Assembly (NCBI RefSeq): GCF_006365315.1
Contig: NZ_CP040968.1
Coordinates: 62,001 to 126,000 of the forward strand
Source: Candidatus Methylopumilus universalis
GTDB lineage: Bacteria > Pseudomonadota > Gammaproteobacteria > Burkholderiales > Methylophilaceae
Reading direction: 5' to 3'
Length of the DNA: 64,000 nucleotides
In this document: one piece after another, positions 8,878 through 16,175 of the stretch
How positions within the stretch are numbered: the stretch's first letter is position 1
How the letters are laid out: each line of letters starts with the position of its first letter
Position numbers and translations under genes: made by a program
The notes under the pieces: model-generated
What the model was told of the DNA's origin: nothing
Seen by the model: the letters and a program-made list of their open reading frames with translations, nothing else
The model's database searches: none

Positions 8878-9051
8878 ATGAAACGACAAATATTTTATAT
8901 CGATTATCCGCAAGAGCATCAAGGCGATGCATTACATGCCTATCAATGTAAGTTTTGCAAAATAGATACCGTAAAAATTAATGGATTACTTGAAAATCAT
9001 TTGCCCAGTTGTATCTATAGGACTGAAAAAGAAAAAACGATTACTGAGTAA
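8878..9051 (+). CDS. 57-residue putative zinc-finger microprotein
   Basis: A short open frame beginning MKRQIFYIDYPQEHQ. It contains C24-x2-C27, then H41 and C45 (HLPSC), a C2HC spacing compatible with one zinc site. It starts 43 bases after the HNH gene on the same strand, and its last 11 bases overlap convergently with the ROK kinase gene. No Shine-Dalgarno site is obvious. I do not recognise a named family. Spacing, zinc-ligand pattern and lack of competing features suggest a real gene. Confidence 0.55.
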   Translation: MKRQIFYIDYPQEHQGDALHAYQCKFCKIDTVKINGLLENHLPSCIYRTEKEKTITE

Positions 9052-9943
9052 GTCCTCGACCAATTAAAGCAGCACCAATCACACCCGCTGAGTCACCCAG
9101 CATGTTTTTAACAATCGGCGTTGAAGGCATATCATTAAAAATACGCGCATAAACTTCATCAATACCCTCCTTATATAAACTTTTTTCATTGGAAAGTCCG
9201 CCGCCTAATACAACAATATCTGGGTCTAAGATATTAATAAGATTAGCTAAGGCTTGACCAAATCGGGCATAAAAATCTTGTTTAATATTTTTTAGAGATT
9301 CGTCTTTCAATGAAGCATTAAAAAAATCAATCGCTGAGAGCTTCTTACCTGTTTTATCTTGAATTCTTTTTTCTAAACCACCACCCGATATAAAACTTTC
9401 TACACAGCCATTCGCACCGCAGTAACAGGGATAACCTTGAGGGTCGATCACCATATGACCCCATTCACCGGCAATATTTTGTGGCCCCTGTCTAATTTTT
9501 CCATCAAATACAATGCCACCACCACAGCCTGTTCCCATAATGACGCCAAATACAGAAGGGTATCCTTTACCTGCTCCCATTAACGCTTCTGCAAGAGCAA
9601 AACAGTTAGCATCATTTTCAATCAGGATGTCATGCACTAATTTGTCTTCAAGAAGGGATTGGAGCGGTAAGCTATTTAAGCAAAGTGTATTAGAGTTTTT
9701 AAGGAGATGTGTTTTCTTTGAGATCGAACCAGGCGTGCCTAAGCCTAGAGAATGTGTTTTATTTTGTATAGATACGAGGGCTTTTGTATAGAGCGCATGA
9801 ATTTGGTTAAAGATATGCGCGCTACCCAAATGGGCTTCAGTAAGTAATCGTTCCCGAAAAAGTATTTTGTCCTGACCGTCTAAGACAGCCACTTCAATCT
9901 TAGTGCCACCCAAGTCAATACCGATATGATAATGAGATGCCAT
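9041..9943 (-). CDS. ROK family sugar kinase (fructokinase-like)
   Basis: A 300-residue cytoplasmic kinase of the ROK family. It has the phosphate-binding DLGGTK (10-15), the catalytic END motif (Asp111), GTGCGGGIV, GEWGHM with His163, and the zinc-binding CYCGANGC followed by Glu182. This set fits fructokinase (Mak) or N-acetylglucosamine kinase enzymes; the exact sugar is not readable. Its ATG abuts the stop codon of the upstream DedA gene, so they are likely coupled. Confidence 0.88.
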   Translation of the reverse strand: MASHYHIGIDLGGTKIEVAVLDGQDKILFRERLLTEAHLGSAHIFNQIHALYTKALVSIQNKTHSLGLGTPGSISKKTHLLKNSNTLCLNSLPLQSLLEDKLVHDILIENDANCFALAEALMGAGKGYPSVFGVIMGTGCGGGIVFDGKIRQGPQNIAGEWGHMVIDPQGYPCYCGANGCVESFISGGGLEKRIQDKTGKKLSAIDFFNASLKDESLKNIKQDFYARFGQALANLINILDPDIVVLGGGLSNEKSLYKEGIDEVYARIFNDMPSTPIVKNMLGDSAGVIGAALIGRGLTQ

Positions 9944-10555
9944 TTAATTATTCTGAAAATGACGTCTGATATACCAAATGATGAAAATGATTGCTCCACC
10001 TGCAATGACATAATGAAATTCGTGAAAGTAAACTTTTAATGTGTCCCAGTGCTCACCAAATACCATGCCTGTATATGCCAGTGCCCAGCACCAAATAAAG
10101 GAGCCAACAAATGTGTAGATAATAAACTTAGTCATATTCATACGTGCAATCCCTGCAGGAAGCGCAATAAAAGTCCTAACAGCTGGAAGGAGGCGGCCTA
10201 TAAAAATAATAATCTCACCATAATTTTTAAACCAATCATCTGCCATCTTTAAATCTTTTTTAGAGATGAGAACGAAACGGCCATATTTTTCAGCAAGCTG
10301 TCTGCCGCCTGTTTTTCCAACATAGTAGGCAGGTATAGAACCCAATACACAGCCTAGCGCGCCCATTAAGGCAACAACCCAGAGCACCATCTCGCCTTTA
10401 AAAACAAGATACCCTGCGAAAGGCATGATAATTTCAGAGGGTAATGGAATGCACGCTGACTCAATCGCCATCAGCAATACGATACCTCCGTACCCCATAG
10501 TGGATATCACACTCATAATCCAAACAGCCAATAATCCAATTAATTTTTCTAGCAT
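9944..10555 (-). CDS. DedA family membrane protein
   Basis: A 203-residue inner-membrane protein with the DedA/VTT pattern: an N-terminal re-entrant region with ESACIPLPSEIIMPFAG, the GSIPAYYVGKTGG segment and the signature FIGRLLPAVRTFIALPAGIA. Family members are needed for membrane homeostasis, and some flip undecaprenyl phosphate or phospholipids. The arginines in the signature, known to be essential in E. coli DedA proteins, are present. The gene is directly upstream of the ROK kinase gene with no gap. Confidence 0.92.
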   Translation of the reverse strand: MLEKLIGLLAVWIMSVISTMGYGGIVLLMAIESACIPLPSEIIMPFAGYLVFKGEMVLWVVALMGALGCVLGSIPAYYVGKTGGRQLAEKYGRFVLISKKDLKMADDWFKNYGEIIIFIGRLLPAVRTFIALPAGIARMNMTKFIIYTFVGSFIWCWALAYTGMVFGEHWDTLKVYFHEFHYVIAGGAIIFIIWYIRRHFQNN

Positions 10556-10633
10556 TACGCTTAACCTAATCTAAGTTGATATCGAATTCTATCTTATGTT
10601 TCATAAACCTTTAGTGAATCCGCAAATTTTTAC

Positions 10634-10639
10634 TATAAT
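10634..10639 (+). promoter_or_regulatory. Candidate -10 element for the small lipoprotein gene
   Basis: A perfect TATAAT lies 28 bases before the ATG at 10668. The -35 region (TTAGTG at 10611-10616, 17 bases away) matches consensus weakly, so this is a moderate prediction. Confidence 0.45.
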
Positions 10640-10667
10640 GAATTACATAATTTTTAAACAAACATAT

Positions 10668-10892
10668 ATGAAACAGATAACGCTATTATTTTTATTTGTC
10701 ATACTCTCAAGCTGCAGCATGATGACCTATACGAATCAGAGTAAACTATCAAATACGAGCAAAACTTATATTATTAACTGTGCTTTTTGGGAAGCTTGTT
10801 ATGCAAAATCAGAAAAGTTATGCTCAAACGGGTATAGCCTTGTAGATAAATCAGCAAGCTTGCCTTACAGTCTAGAAATTTCATGTAAGTAA
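10668..10892 (+). CDS. Small predicted lipoprotein, unknown function
   Basis: A 74-residue protein beginning MKQITLLFLFVILSSC, a type II signal peptide with lipobox LSSC; the mature lipoprotein would start at Cys16. Three more cysteines follow in the C-terminal half (INCAFWEACYAKSEKLC) plus one near the end, suggesting disulfides in the periplasm. I choose the start at 10668 because the signal peptide begins there; the frame is open further upstream to 10596 but that part is not signal-like. I do not recognise the family. Confidence 0.65.
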   Translation: MKQITLLFLFVILSSCSMMTYTNQSKLSNTSKTYIINCAFWEACYAKSEKLCSNGYSLVDKSASLPYSLEISCK

Positions 10893-10920
10893 TTTTAGCT
10901 ATCAAACGATCAAATCCATC

Positions 10921-12393
10921 ATGCATGAAATAAATGCGCAAAAGCCAAATACGGTAGCTTGGCAGTTTAATCATAGCTACACAAAATTACCCAAAGATTT
11001 TTTTGCTGAACAGCTCCCAGTAAAAGTATCAAATCCAAAACTTATTTTATTAAACGAGCCTTTATTAAAATCTCTAGGATTAGATAAAGAAGCCTTAAGT
11101 CGAGAGGCTTGGGGCAATATTTTTTGTGGGAATGAACTGCCTGAAAAAGCCCACCCTATTGCAGAAGCCTATGCAGGACATCAATTTGGACACTTTGGTA
11201 TATTAGGTGATGGCCGGGCTGTTCTCTTGGGCGAACACGTCAATCCGGAAGGAGATCATTTTGATATCCAATTTAAAGGATCAGGACAAACACCCTACTC
11301 TAGACGTGGTGATGGTCGCGCCGCATTAGGGCCTATGTTAAGAGAGTTCATCATTAGTGAAGCGATGTTCGCACTTAAGATTCCTACCACAAGAAGTTTG
11401 GCAGTAGTGACGACAGGAGAAAGTGTGATGCGGGATGAAGTGTTGCCAGGCGCAATACTGACGCGCGTAGCGAAAAGCCATATTCGTGTAGGTACTTTTC
11501 AATTCGCTTCTACATTAAATGATATCAATAAATTAAAAGCGCTCGCTGATTACACGATTTATCGCCATTATCCTGAGTGCAAAGCAAAGGACAATCCCTA
11601 CCTTGCATTTTTAAATGCAGTGATTGAAAGACAAGCATTGCTTATTAGTCAATGGATGCATGTAGGTTTTATTCATGGCGTTATGAATACAGATAATATG
11701 TCCATCAGTGGTGAAACAATTGATTATGGTCCTTGCGCATTTATGGACCATTACCACCCTGAAACCGTGTTCAGTTCGATTGACCGTCATGGTCGTTATG
11801 CATATGCGAACCAACCCCCTATAGCGCAATGGAATTTAGCAAGATTTGCAGAGACTTTAATTCCGCTTATAGATCACAATACTGATAAATCAATTGAGTT
11901 AGCTTCTCAGTCTGTTAATAATTTTTCAGATCAATTTCAAAAGGCTTGGTTAAGAGGTATGCGAGAGAAACTAGGTTTATTTAATGAGGGTGCAAACGAC
12001 ATTGAATTAATCAATGAATTACTAGTGCTTATGCAAAGAAATAAAGCTGACTATACCCTTACATTTAGACATCTTTCGTCGGATGCAATTTTAAAGGATG
12101 CTATTTTTAAAGATGCATCATTTAAAGTTTGGTATAAAAACTGGATACATTGCATTCAAAAACAAAAAGAAGGTGAAGAGACATTAAAACTCATGATGTT
12201 AAAACATAATCCAGCGGTCATTCCGCGGAATTATTTAGTGGAGAAAGCTTTATCGCTAGCAGTGGTGGATCAGGATTACCGTTTCTTAAATAATTTTATT
12301 GCAGCGCTTTTGAAGCCTTATGAGGACTCGAAAGTATTTGGTGAGCCACCATTAGAGGAAGATAAGTCTTATCAAACATTTTGTGGGACTTAA
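10921..12393 (+). CDS. selO: Protein adenylyltransferase SelO (YdiU)
   Basis: SelO is a pseudokinase-fold enzyme that transfers AMP from ATP to serine, threonine or tyrosine of target proteins, linked to redox stress. The 490-residue sequence shows AGHQFGHFGILGDGRA (85-100), the GSGQTPYSRRGDGRAALGP loop, and NTDNMSISG (256-264) followed by DYGPCAFMD, which contain the metal-binding and catalytic residues. It lacks the C-terminal selenocysteine found in animal versions, as normal for bacteria. It starts 28 bases after the lipoprotein gene. The family assignment is clear. Confidence 0.95.
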   Translation: MHEINAQKPNTVAWQFNHSYTKLPKDFFAEQLPVKVSNPKLILLNEPLLKSLGLDKEALSREAWGNIFCGNELPEKAHPIAEAYAGHQFGHFGILGDGRAVLLGEHVNPEGDHFDIQFKGSGQTPYSRRGDGRAALGPMLREFIISEAMFALKIPTTRSLAVVTTGESVMRDEVLPGAILTRVAKSHIRVGTFQFASTLNDINKLKALADYTIYRHYPECKAKDNPYLAFLNAVIERQALLISQWMHVGFIHGVMNTDNMSISGETIDYGPCAFMDHYHPETVFSSIDRHGRYAYANQPPIAQWNLARFAETLIPLIDHNTDKSIELASQSVNNFSDQFQKAWLRGMREKLGLFNEGANDIELINELLVLMQRNKADYTLTFRHLSSDAILKDAIFKDASFKVWYKNWIHCIQKQKEGEETLKLMMLKHNPAVIPRNYLVEKALSLAVVDQDYRFLNNFIAALLKPYEDSKVFGEPPLEEDKSYQTFCGT

Positions 12394-12404
12394 AAAAATA
12401 AAAT

Positions 12405-12434
12405 CACACATAAGGCATGTAAGCCTTATGTGTG
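12405..12434 (-). terminator. Rho-independent terminator of the coiled-coil gene
   Basis: A perfect 12-base inverted repeat (CACACATAAGGC / GCCTTATGTGTG) with a six-base loop. Read leftward it is followed by a T-rich run (complement of 12391-12404). It sits between the convergent selO and coiled-coil genes and may also block readthrough from selO, though no T-run follows on the plus strand. Confidence 0.8.
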
Positions 12435-12444
12435 ACGATTGAAA

Positions 12445-12771
12445 CTATTTTGTTTTTTTAGCTTTAGGCGCTTCTTTTGCTTTTGAAGGCTTAACAGATT
12501 TTGCAAGTTGCGCTTTAAGATCTTCAAGATCTTTGCTTTGAGCCGTTACTTTTGCTTCTAAGTCAGATACAACAGCTTTCTTTTGAGCGTCAGCTTTTTC
12601 ATAGTCGGTCACTTTTTGGTTTAGCGTTGCAATTTGACCATTTAGATTTTTAATTTCTGCAGTTTGTAAGCTCAATTGATCTTCAGCGTTATAAGCGCTA
12701 TACGAAAAGTAACCCGCTACAGCGATTAGGATTGCAATGATGATGTTTTTAAAAGTGCCAGAGTTTTCCAT
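12445..12771 (-). CDS. Membrane-anchored coiled-coil protein, unknown function
   Basis: A 108-residue protein with one N-terminal transmembrane helix (about residues 8-26). After it comes a long heptad-rich coiled coil (about 33-92) and a lysine/alanine/proline-rich tail (KAKEAPKAKKTK). By the positive-inside rule orientation is uncertain; the basic tail could contact nucleic acid or cell wall. No family is recognised. It has its own terminator and no close same-strand partner, so it is likely monocistronic. It is the first of three small envelope proteins in a row. Confidence 0.7.
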   Translation of the reverse strand: MENSGTFKNIIIAILIAVAGYFSYSAYNAEDQLSLQTAEIKNLNGQIATLNQKVTDYEKADAQKKAVVSDLEAKVTAQSKDLEDLKAQLAKSVKPSKAKEAPKAKKTK

Positions 12772-12896
12772 CTATGATTCCTTCTTGATTATGTTGAATT
12801 TTAAAGTATGTGTTTATACACATACTCTCTTAGGTAGGCATGATATAAGAAAGTTCAGCAATCTCAAAGAAAACGAAGGCTTTTGAGAAAATAAAA

Positions 12897-12916
12897 AACC
12901 CGCTTAAAAGCGGGTT
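12897..12916 (-). terminator. Rho-independent terminator
   Basis: AACCCGCTT and AAGCGGGTT form a GC-rich stem. Leftward reading gives a run of six T after it. It ends the transcript of the 102-residue gene at 12938-13246. Confidence 0.88.
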
Positions 12917-12937
12917 TTCTTTAAAACAAGCAATCAA

Positions 12938-13246
12938 TTATTTTGAAGCAATCAATTTTGCTGCTTTTGAACAGAGTTCATCGCTTGATTTGTTTACCAT
13001 GCCTAAAACATCTTCTGAGCGAAGATTTGCTTGGGACAGAGCTTTCTCAGCTTCGGTCTGAGCTTTGCAAGCAAGTGCGAAATCATTATTTTTAATAGCG
13101 ATAACACTTAAATTTTGTAAGCGAGCCGCGCGTTCTAATTCATGAAGTTTTTCATTGCTTTGAATGAATGTGGATGCAGCCACTGTGGTTGAGATTGCTG
13201 CAACAGCAGCGACAATAATAAGACTTAAACGTACTGACTTTTTCAT
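12938..13246 (-). CDS. Small exported or anchored protein, tandem paralog 1
   Basis: A 102-residue protein with a hydrophobic N-terminus (MKKSVRLSLIIVAAVAAIS) acting as signal peptide or membrane anchor. The rest is helical, with the shared block RLQNL..IAI.N.DF.LACK.QTEAE, then SEDVLGM..KS..ELC. Two cysteines are conserved with the neighbouring paralog at 13419. The start at 13246 is preferred because a GGA-rich site precedes it and the anchor begins there; the frame extends 12 codons further. The family is not recognised. It has its own terminator. Confidence 0.7.
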   Translation of the reverse strand: MKKSVRLSLIIVAAVAAISTTVAASTFIQSNEKLHELERAARLQNLSVIAIKNNDFALACKAQTEAEKALSQANLRSEDVLGMVNKSSDELCSKAAKLIASK

Positions 13247-13380
13247 TTCTTTATCCTTTTGGGTTGTATTAATGATGTGCACTTTTGATGCACGTGATCA
13301 TCTTAGTAGATAATTGTTAACAAATTATGACATTGGCATATCTTTTGCTAGGTTAGAGAAATTACTAAACTATAAATAAA

Positions 13381-13404
13381 AAAAGCCAGCGAGAGCTGGC
13401 TTTT
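13381..13404 (-). terminator. Rho-independent terminator
   Basis: Stem AAAAGCCAGC / GCTGGCTTTT with a GAGA loop. Read leftward it ends in a T-run, directly after the stop codon region of paralog 2. Confidence 0.9.
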
Positions 13405-13418
13405 TAATTTGATCTAAA

Positions 13419-13721
13419 TTATTTAGATTGTGTTTTTAAAGCCTTGTTGCACAGCTCTTGATTGCTCTTATGAATCATTCCAAGTAAGTCTTCAGATTTT
13501 GAGTGAACTTTACCTAAATACTCTTCTGCTTCGGTTTGTGATTTGCAAGCAAGAACATAATCCTTATTACCAATAGCAATTAAAGTTAAATTTTGTAAGC
13601 GTGAAACAGCTTCTAATTCTTTAATCTTTGTTCTGGCACCAACATATTTAAATGCGACGGCTGCTGTGGCAACCAATCCAATAAGTGCAACTGCTATTGT
13701 TACTTTTGTATTTTTTTTCAT
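13419..13721 (-). CDS. Small exported or anchored protein, tandem paralog 2
   Basis: A 100-residue paralog of the gene at 12938-13246. It has the same layout: hydrophobic N-terminus (about residues 7-25), then RLQNLTLIAIGNKD, ACKSQTEAEE, SEDLLGMIHKS and a cysteine before the C-terminus. The shared spacing of the two cysteines suggests an intramolecular disulfide in the periplasm. It has a separate terminator, so the pair arose by duplication but is probably expressed as two units. Function unknown. Confidence 0.7.
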   Translation of the reverse strand: MKKNTKVTIAVALIGLVATAAVAFKYVGARTKIKELEAVSRLQNLTLIAIGNKDYVLACKSQTEAEEYLGKVHSKSEDLLGMIHKSNQELCNKALKTQSK

Positions 13722-13755
13722 TACTTTCCTTAGTTAGTGCTTTTTAAAATTTGAA

Positions 13756-13831
<76 letters not shown>

Positions 13832-13868
13832 AGATAAAATCTCACGATAAAAACCGTGAAGAAGCGGA

Positions 13869-13877
13869 ATTATAGCA
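13869..13877 (-). promoter_or_regulatory. Extended -10 promoter of tRNA-Phe
   Basis: Read leftward the sequence is TGCTATAAT, an extended -10 element about 40 bases upstream of the tRNA, followed by a GC-containing discriminator (TCCGC). The -35 region is weak, which the TGn extension could compensate. Confidence 0.6.
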
Positions 13878-14021
13878 AAAATGCTGACTTTTACCGAGTT
13901 TTAGCCCTGAATTTAGCCAATATCAGCGTCTAGTTAAGGGGCGGAAGGGATTCTAAACCATCATTTAAGAGAACATTTGGGGCTGGGGTAGAGATGTCAT
14001 AATTACTTCGTTATCATCCCT

Positions 14022-14027
14022 TATAAT
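14022..14027 (+). promoter_or_regulatory. -10 element placing the arsC transcript start at its ATG
   Basis: TATAAT ends six bases before the arsC ATG (14034). A start seven bases downstream would fall on the A of the ATG, giving a leaderless mRNA. No convincing -35 element or ribosome site is visible. Confidence 0.45.
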
Positions 14028-14033
14028 TTTGGT

Positions 14034-14522
14034 ATGAAATCCTACAATATTCTTTTTCTTTGTACCGGCAATTCTGCCCGTAGCATTTTGGCTGAAGCAC
14101 TAGTGACAACTTTAAGTGGCGGTAAGTTTATTGGTTATTCAGCAGGCTCTAATCCAGCAGGACGAGTAAATTCATTCGCTTCGGAGTTAGCCATAGAAAT
14201 GGGCTATCCAAAAGAGAAGTTACGATCCAAGAATTGGGATGAATATAGTTTGCCTGATTCGCCTCAAATGGATTTCATTATTACGGTATGTGATAACGCA
14301 GCTAATGAAGCGTGTCCTATTTGGTTAGGTCATCCATCAATAGCACATTGGGGATTTCCTGATCCTGCGAGTATTGAAGGAACAGATCTGATTAAACGAG
14401 AAGCATTTCAAAAAATATTATTAGGATTAAAAAAGAATATTGAAGCACTTATTCAGTTACCTATCGATCAACTAGATTTGTTATCCTTAAAGAAAGCTAT
14501 TCAAGACATCCATGATGAATAA
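14034..14522 (+). CDS. arsC: Thioredoxin-type arsenate reductase ArsC
   Basis: A 162-residue protein of the low-molecular-weight phosphatase fold. The P-loop is C10-TGNSA-R16-S17, the general-acid region is FPDPA (Asp110), and Cys86 and Cys94 lie where the cysteine relay of thioredoxin-coupled ArsC enzymes is found. It would reduce arsenate to arsenite in the cytoplasm. The next gene, a MIP channel, overlaps it by 11 bases, the arrangement known from arsC/aqpS resistance loci. A tyrosine phosphatase role is the alternative, but the three cysteines favour arsenate reduction. Confidence 0.85.
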   Translation: MKSYNILFLCTGNSARSILAEALVTTLSGGKFIGYSAGSNPAGRVNSFASELAIEMGYPKEKLRSKNWDEYSLPDSPQMDFIITVCDNAANEACPIWLGHPSIAHWGFPDPASIEGTDLIKREAFQKILLGLKKNIEALIQLPIDQLDLLSLKKAIQDIHDE

Positions 14523-15150
14523 AAAATATTTAACAGAATTCCTTGGCACCGCCGCATTATTATCTGTCATCACAGGCTCAGGTCTTATGGGGCAAGCACT
14601 TTCCTCTGGTAATAATGCCGTGACACTCCTTGGTAACAGTATTGCTACAGGCGCTGGGCTTTATGTATTAATTATGATTTTAGGCCCCATTTCAGGGGCA
14701 CACTTTAATCCATTAGTCAGTGTGATGGCATACACCCACAAACAATTAAAACGCAAAGACTTAGTGCCTTATATTGCTTCACAGATTGCGGGTGCAATTG
14801 CGGGTGTTTGGATGACACATTTGATGTTTAACCTACCCATTCTTCAAACATCAACAAAGATAAGAACTGGATTAGGTGTTTGGGTCAGTGAAGTGATGGC
14901 AACACTGATGTTACTTACAGTGATTTATCTAGGATTGAAATATGCCAAGAAACATATAGCGATGATTGTGGCCTTAACAGTGACCGCAGGCTATTGGTTT
15001 ACTTCTTCTACTTTTTTTTGTAATCCTGCCGTGACATTTGCCCGAAGTTTAACAGATACATTTGTAGGTATTGCCCCACAAAATATTTTAGGATTTGTCA
15101 TTCCGCAAATTATTGCGCTCATCCTCATACTTCAAATCATTAAAAAATAG
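14512..15150 (+). CDS. MIP family channel, AqpS-like
   Basis: A 212-residue inner-membrane channel of the aquaporin/aquaglyceroporin family with six helices. The two half-helix motifs are NPL (66-68, in GAHFNPLVS) in place of the usual NPA, and NPA (171-173), followed by Arg178 of the selectivity filter. Starting inside arsC (ATG at 14512 or 14515), it is translationally coupled. In Sinorhizobium meliloti the paired channel AqpS lets arsenite leave down its gradient after ArsC action; I infer the same here. Confidence 0.85.
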   Translation: MMNKKYLTEFLGTAALLSVITGSGLMGQALSSGNNAVTLLGNSIATGAGLYVLIMILGPISGAHFNPLVSVMAYTHKQLKRKDLVPYIASQIAGAIAGVWMTHLMFNLPILQTSTKIRTGLGVWVSEVMATLMLLTVIYLGLKYAKKHIAMIVALTVTAGYWFTSSTFFCNPAVTFARSLTDTFVGIAPQNILGFVIPQIIALILILQIIKK

Positions 15151-15207
15151 TTTTACACACTACTTCCGCATGCAAAATAGATGCGAAGAGCAGTTAGGTG
15201 ATGAATA

Positions 15208-15501
15208 TTATTTTTTGAAAGAGCATTCTAGAACACCTACTACCTCTTCCCCAAGATATACCATCATCGCCCCATTGGTTCTATTAAAAGTATAAGCATA
15301 TTTATCATTCCAAAAGCGCATACTTTTCTCGTCAATAGATACTTTAGTTTGGGGGATTTTATTGACTATAACAATTTGCTTTGCTTCATCAAATTGCACA
15401 GACAAAGCCCCACCATCAATTGCATTACAAAAACTAGTCTGCATTTCAGCATATAGATTAGATGCAAAGAGAAGTGATAGAAGTAAAGTTAAAAATTTCA
15501 T
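15208..15501 (-). CDS. Small secreted protein, unknown function
   Basis: A 97-residue protein with a clear signal peptide (MKFLTLLLSLLFASNLYA, cleavage near residue 18). The mature part of about 79 residues is rich in predicted beta strands and has two cysteines (SFC near the start, LEC near the end) that could form a disulfide in the periplasm. No family is recognised. It is convergent with the MIP channel gene and lies about 100 bases downstream of the BtuM-like gene, from which it is separated by a terminator, so it is probably a separate unit. Confidence 0.65.
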   Translation of the reverse strand: MKFLTLLLSLLFASNLYAEMQTSFCNAIDGGALSVQFDEAKQIVIVNKIPQTKVSIDEKSMRFWNDKYAYTFNRTNGAMMVYLGEEVVGVLECSFKK

Positions 15502-15576
15502 TTGATATCTTTCATTAAGTCAAATGGGCGTTGCGGTTAGGCTGAAAAAATAAAATTGGATTGAAGAAATAAAAAA

Positions 15577-15606
15577 CTGTAAATCCTACCGCCTAAATAT
15601 TTACAG
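15577..15606 (-). terminator. Terminator of the B12 uptake operon
   Basis: Inverted repeat CTGTAAAT / ATTTACAG with a 14-base loop. Read leftward it is followed by TTTTTTATTTC. It overlaps the stop codon of the BtuM-like gene. Confidence 0.7.
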
Positions 15607-16152
15607 GGCAGTAGCTTTTTTCGAAACAAACTGTCTTTTAAATAAAGATTGAATGCCCCAGTAAGCCAAAAGGTAGCACATCGTATAGATAAAGCTTTGC
15701 GGCAGATATTCCCATCCTGTTTGAATACTCTCTTTAATAGTGATATCAGGGAAAGTACCAGAGAGTAAATTATAAGTTTGAGTTGAAATTACAAATGTTA
15801 TTAGCGTTGCAATAACACCACATGCCGTAAACCTTAGGAAACTTTTCGTGTTTGAAATACGCAAACCAAAAAACCACATTATTCCGTAAGAAGGTAATAA
15901 TCCTAAGTAACCTAAATTAACAGGTATCTGATATGAACTATTGATTAATAGAGTTATTAAGTCAATCAAGAGACTAAATACAAAAAGAGAAAAAAACCAC
16001 TTAGGATTTTTTAAAAGTAAGCCCCCAATTAAAAAAAGTGCAAAACTTGCATCAGGAAGAGCATATGGGCTTACAACATGACTACCCCTTGTTAGAATCA
16101 TACAAAGTGTTATAAAGCAAAAATAGATGTATTTAGTATTGTTATTGATCAT
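15601..16152 (-). CDS. btuM: BtuM-like vitamin B12 transporter (solitary S-component type)
   Basis: A 183-residue membrane protein with about six hydrophobic helices. It lies 23 bases downstream of a TonB-dependent receptor behind a cobalamin riboswitch, the locus where betaproteobacterial BtuM proteins occur. The RGSHVVSPYALPDASFALF segment (22-40) and LLPSYGIMWFFG (85-96) resemble my memory of that family. BtuM of Thiobacillus denitrificans carries cobalamin across the inner membrane without dedicated ECF ATPases and binds cobalt through a cysteine. In the matching region here (about 71-90, NSSYQIPVNLGYLG) I see no cysteine. The assignment rests mainly on context. Confidence 0.65.
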   Translation of the reverse strand: MINNNTKYIYFCFITLCMILTRGSHVVSPYALPDASFALFLIGGLLLKNPKWFFSLFVFSLLIDLITLLINSSYQIPVNLGYLGLLPSYGIMWFFGLRISNTKSFLRFTACGVIATLITFVISTQTYNLLSGTFPDITIKESIQTGWEYLPQSFIYTMCYLLAYWGIQSLFKRQFVSKKATAL

Positions 16153-16175
16153 AGTGTTATAAAAAAGTTAATTAG

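Noticed and set aside
12938-13721. Tandem paralogs as a toxin-antitoxin pair
   Set aside because: The two proteins are similar to each other, both have membrane or export signals and separate terminators, unlike toxin-antitoxin operons.
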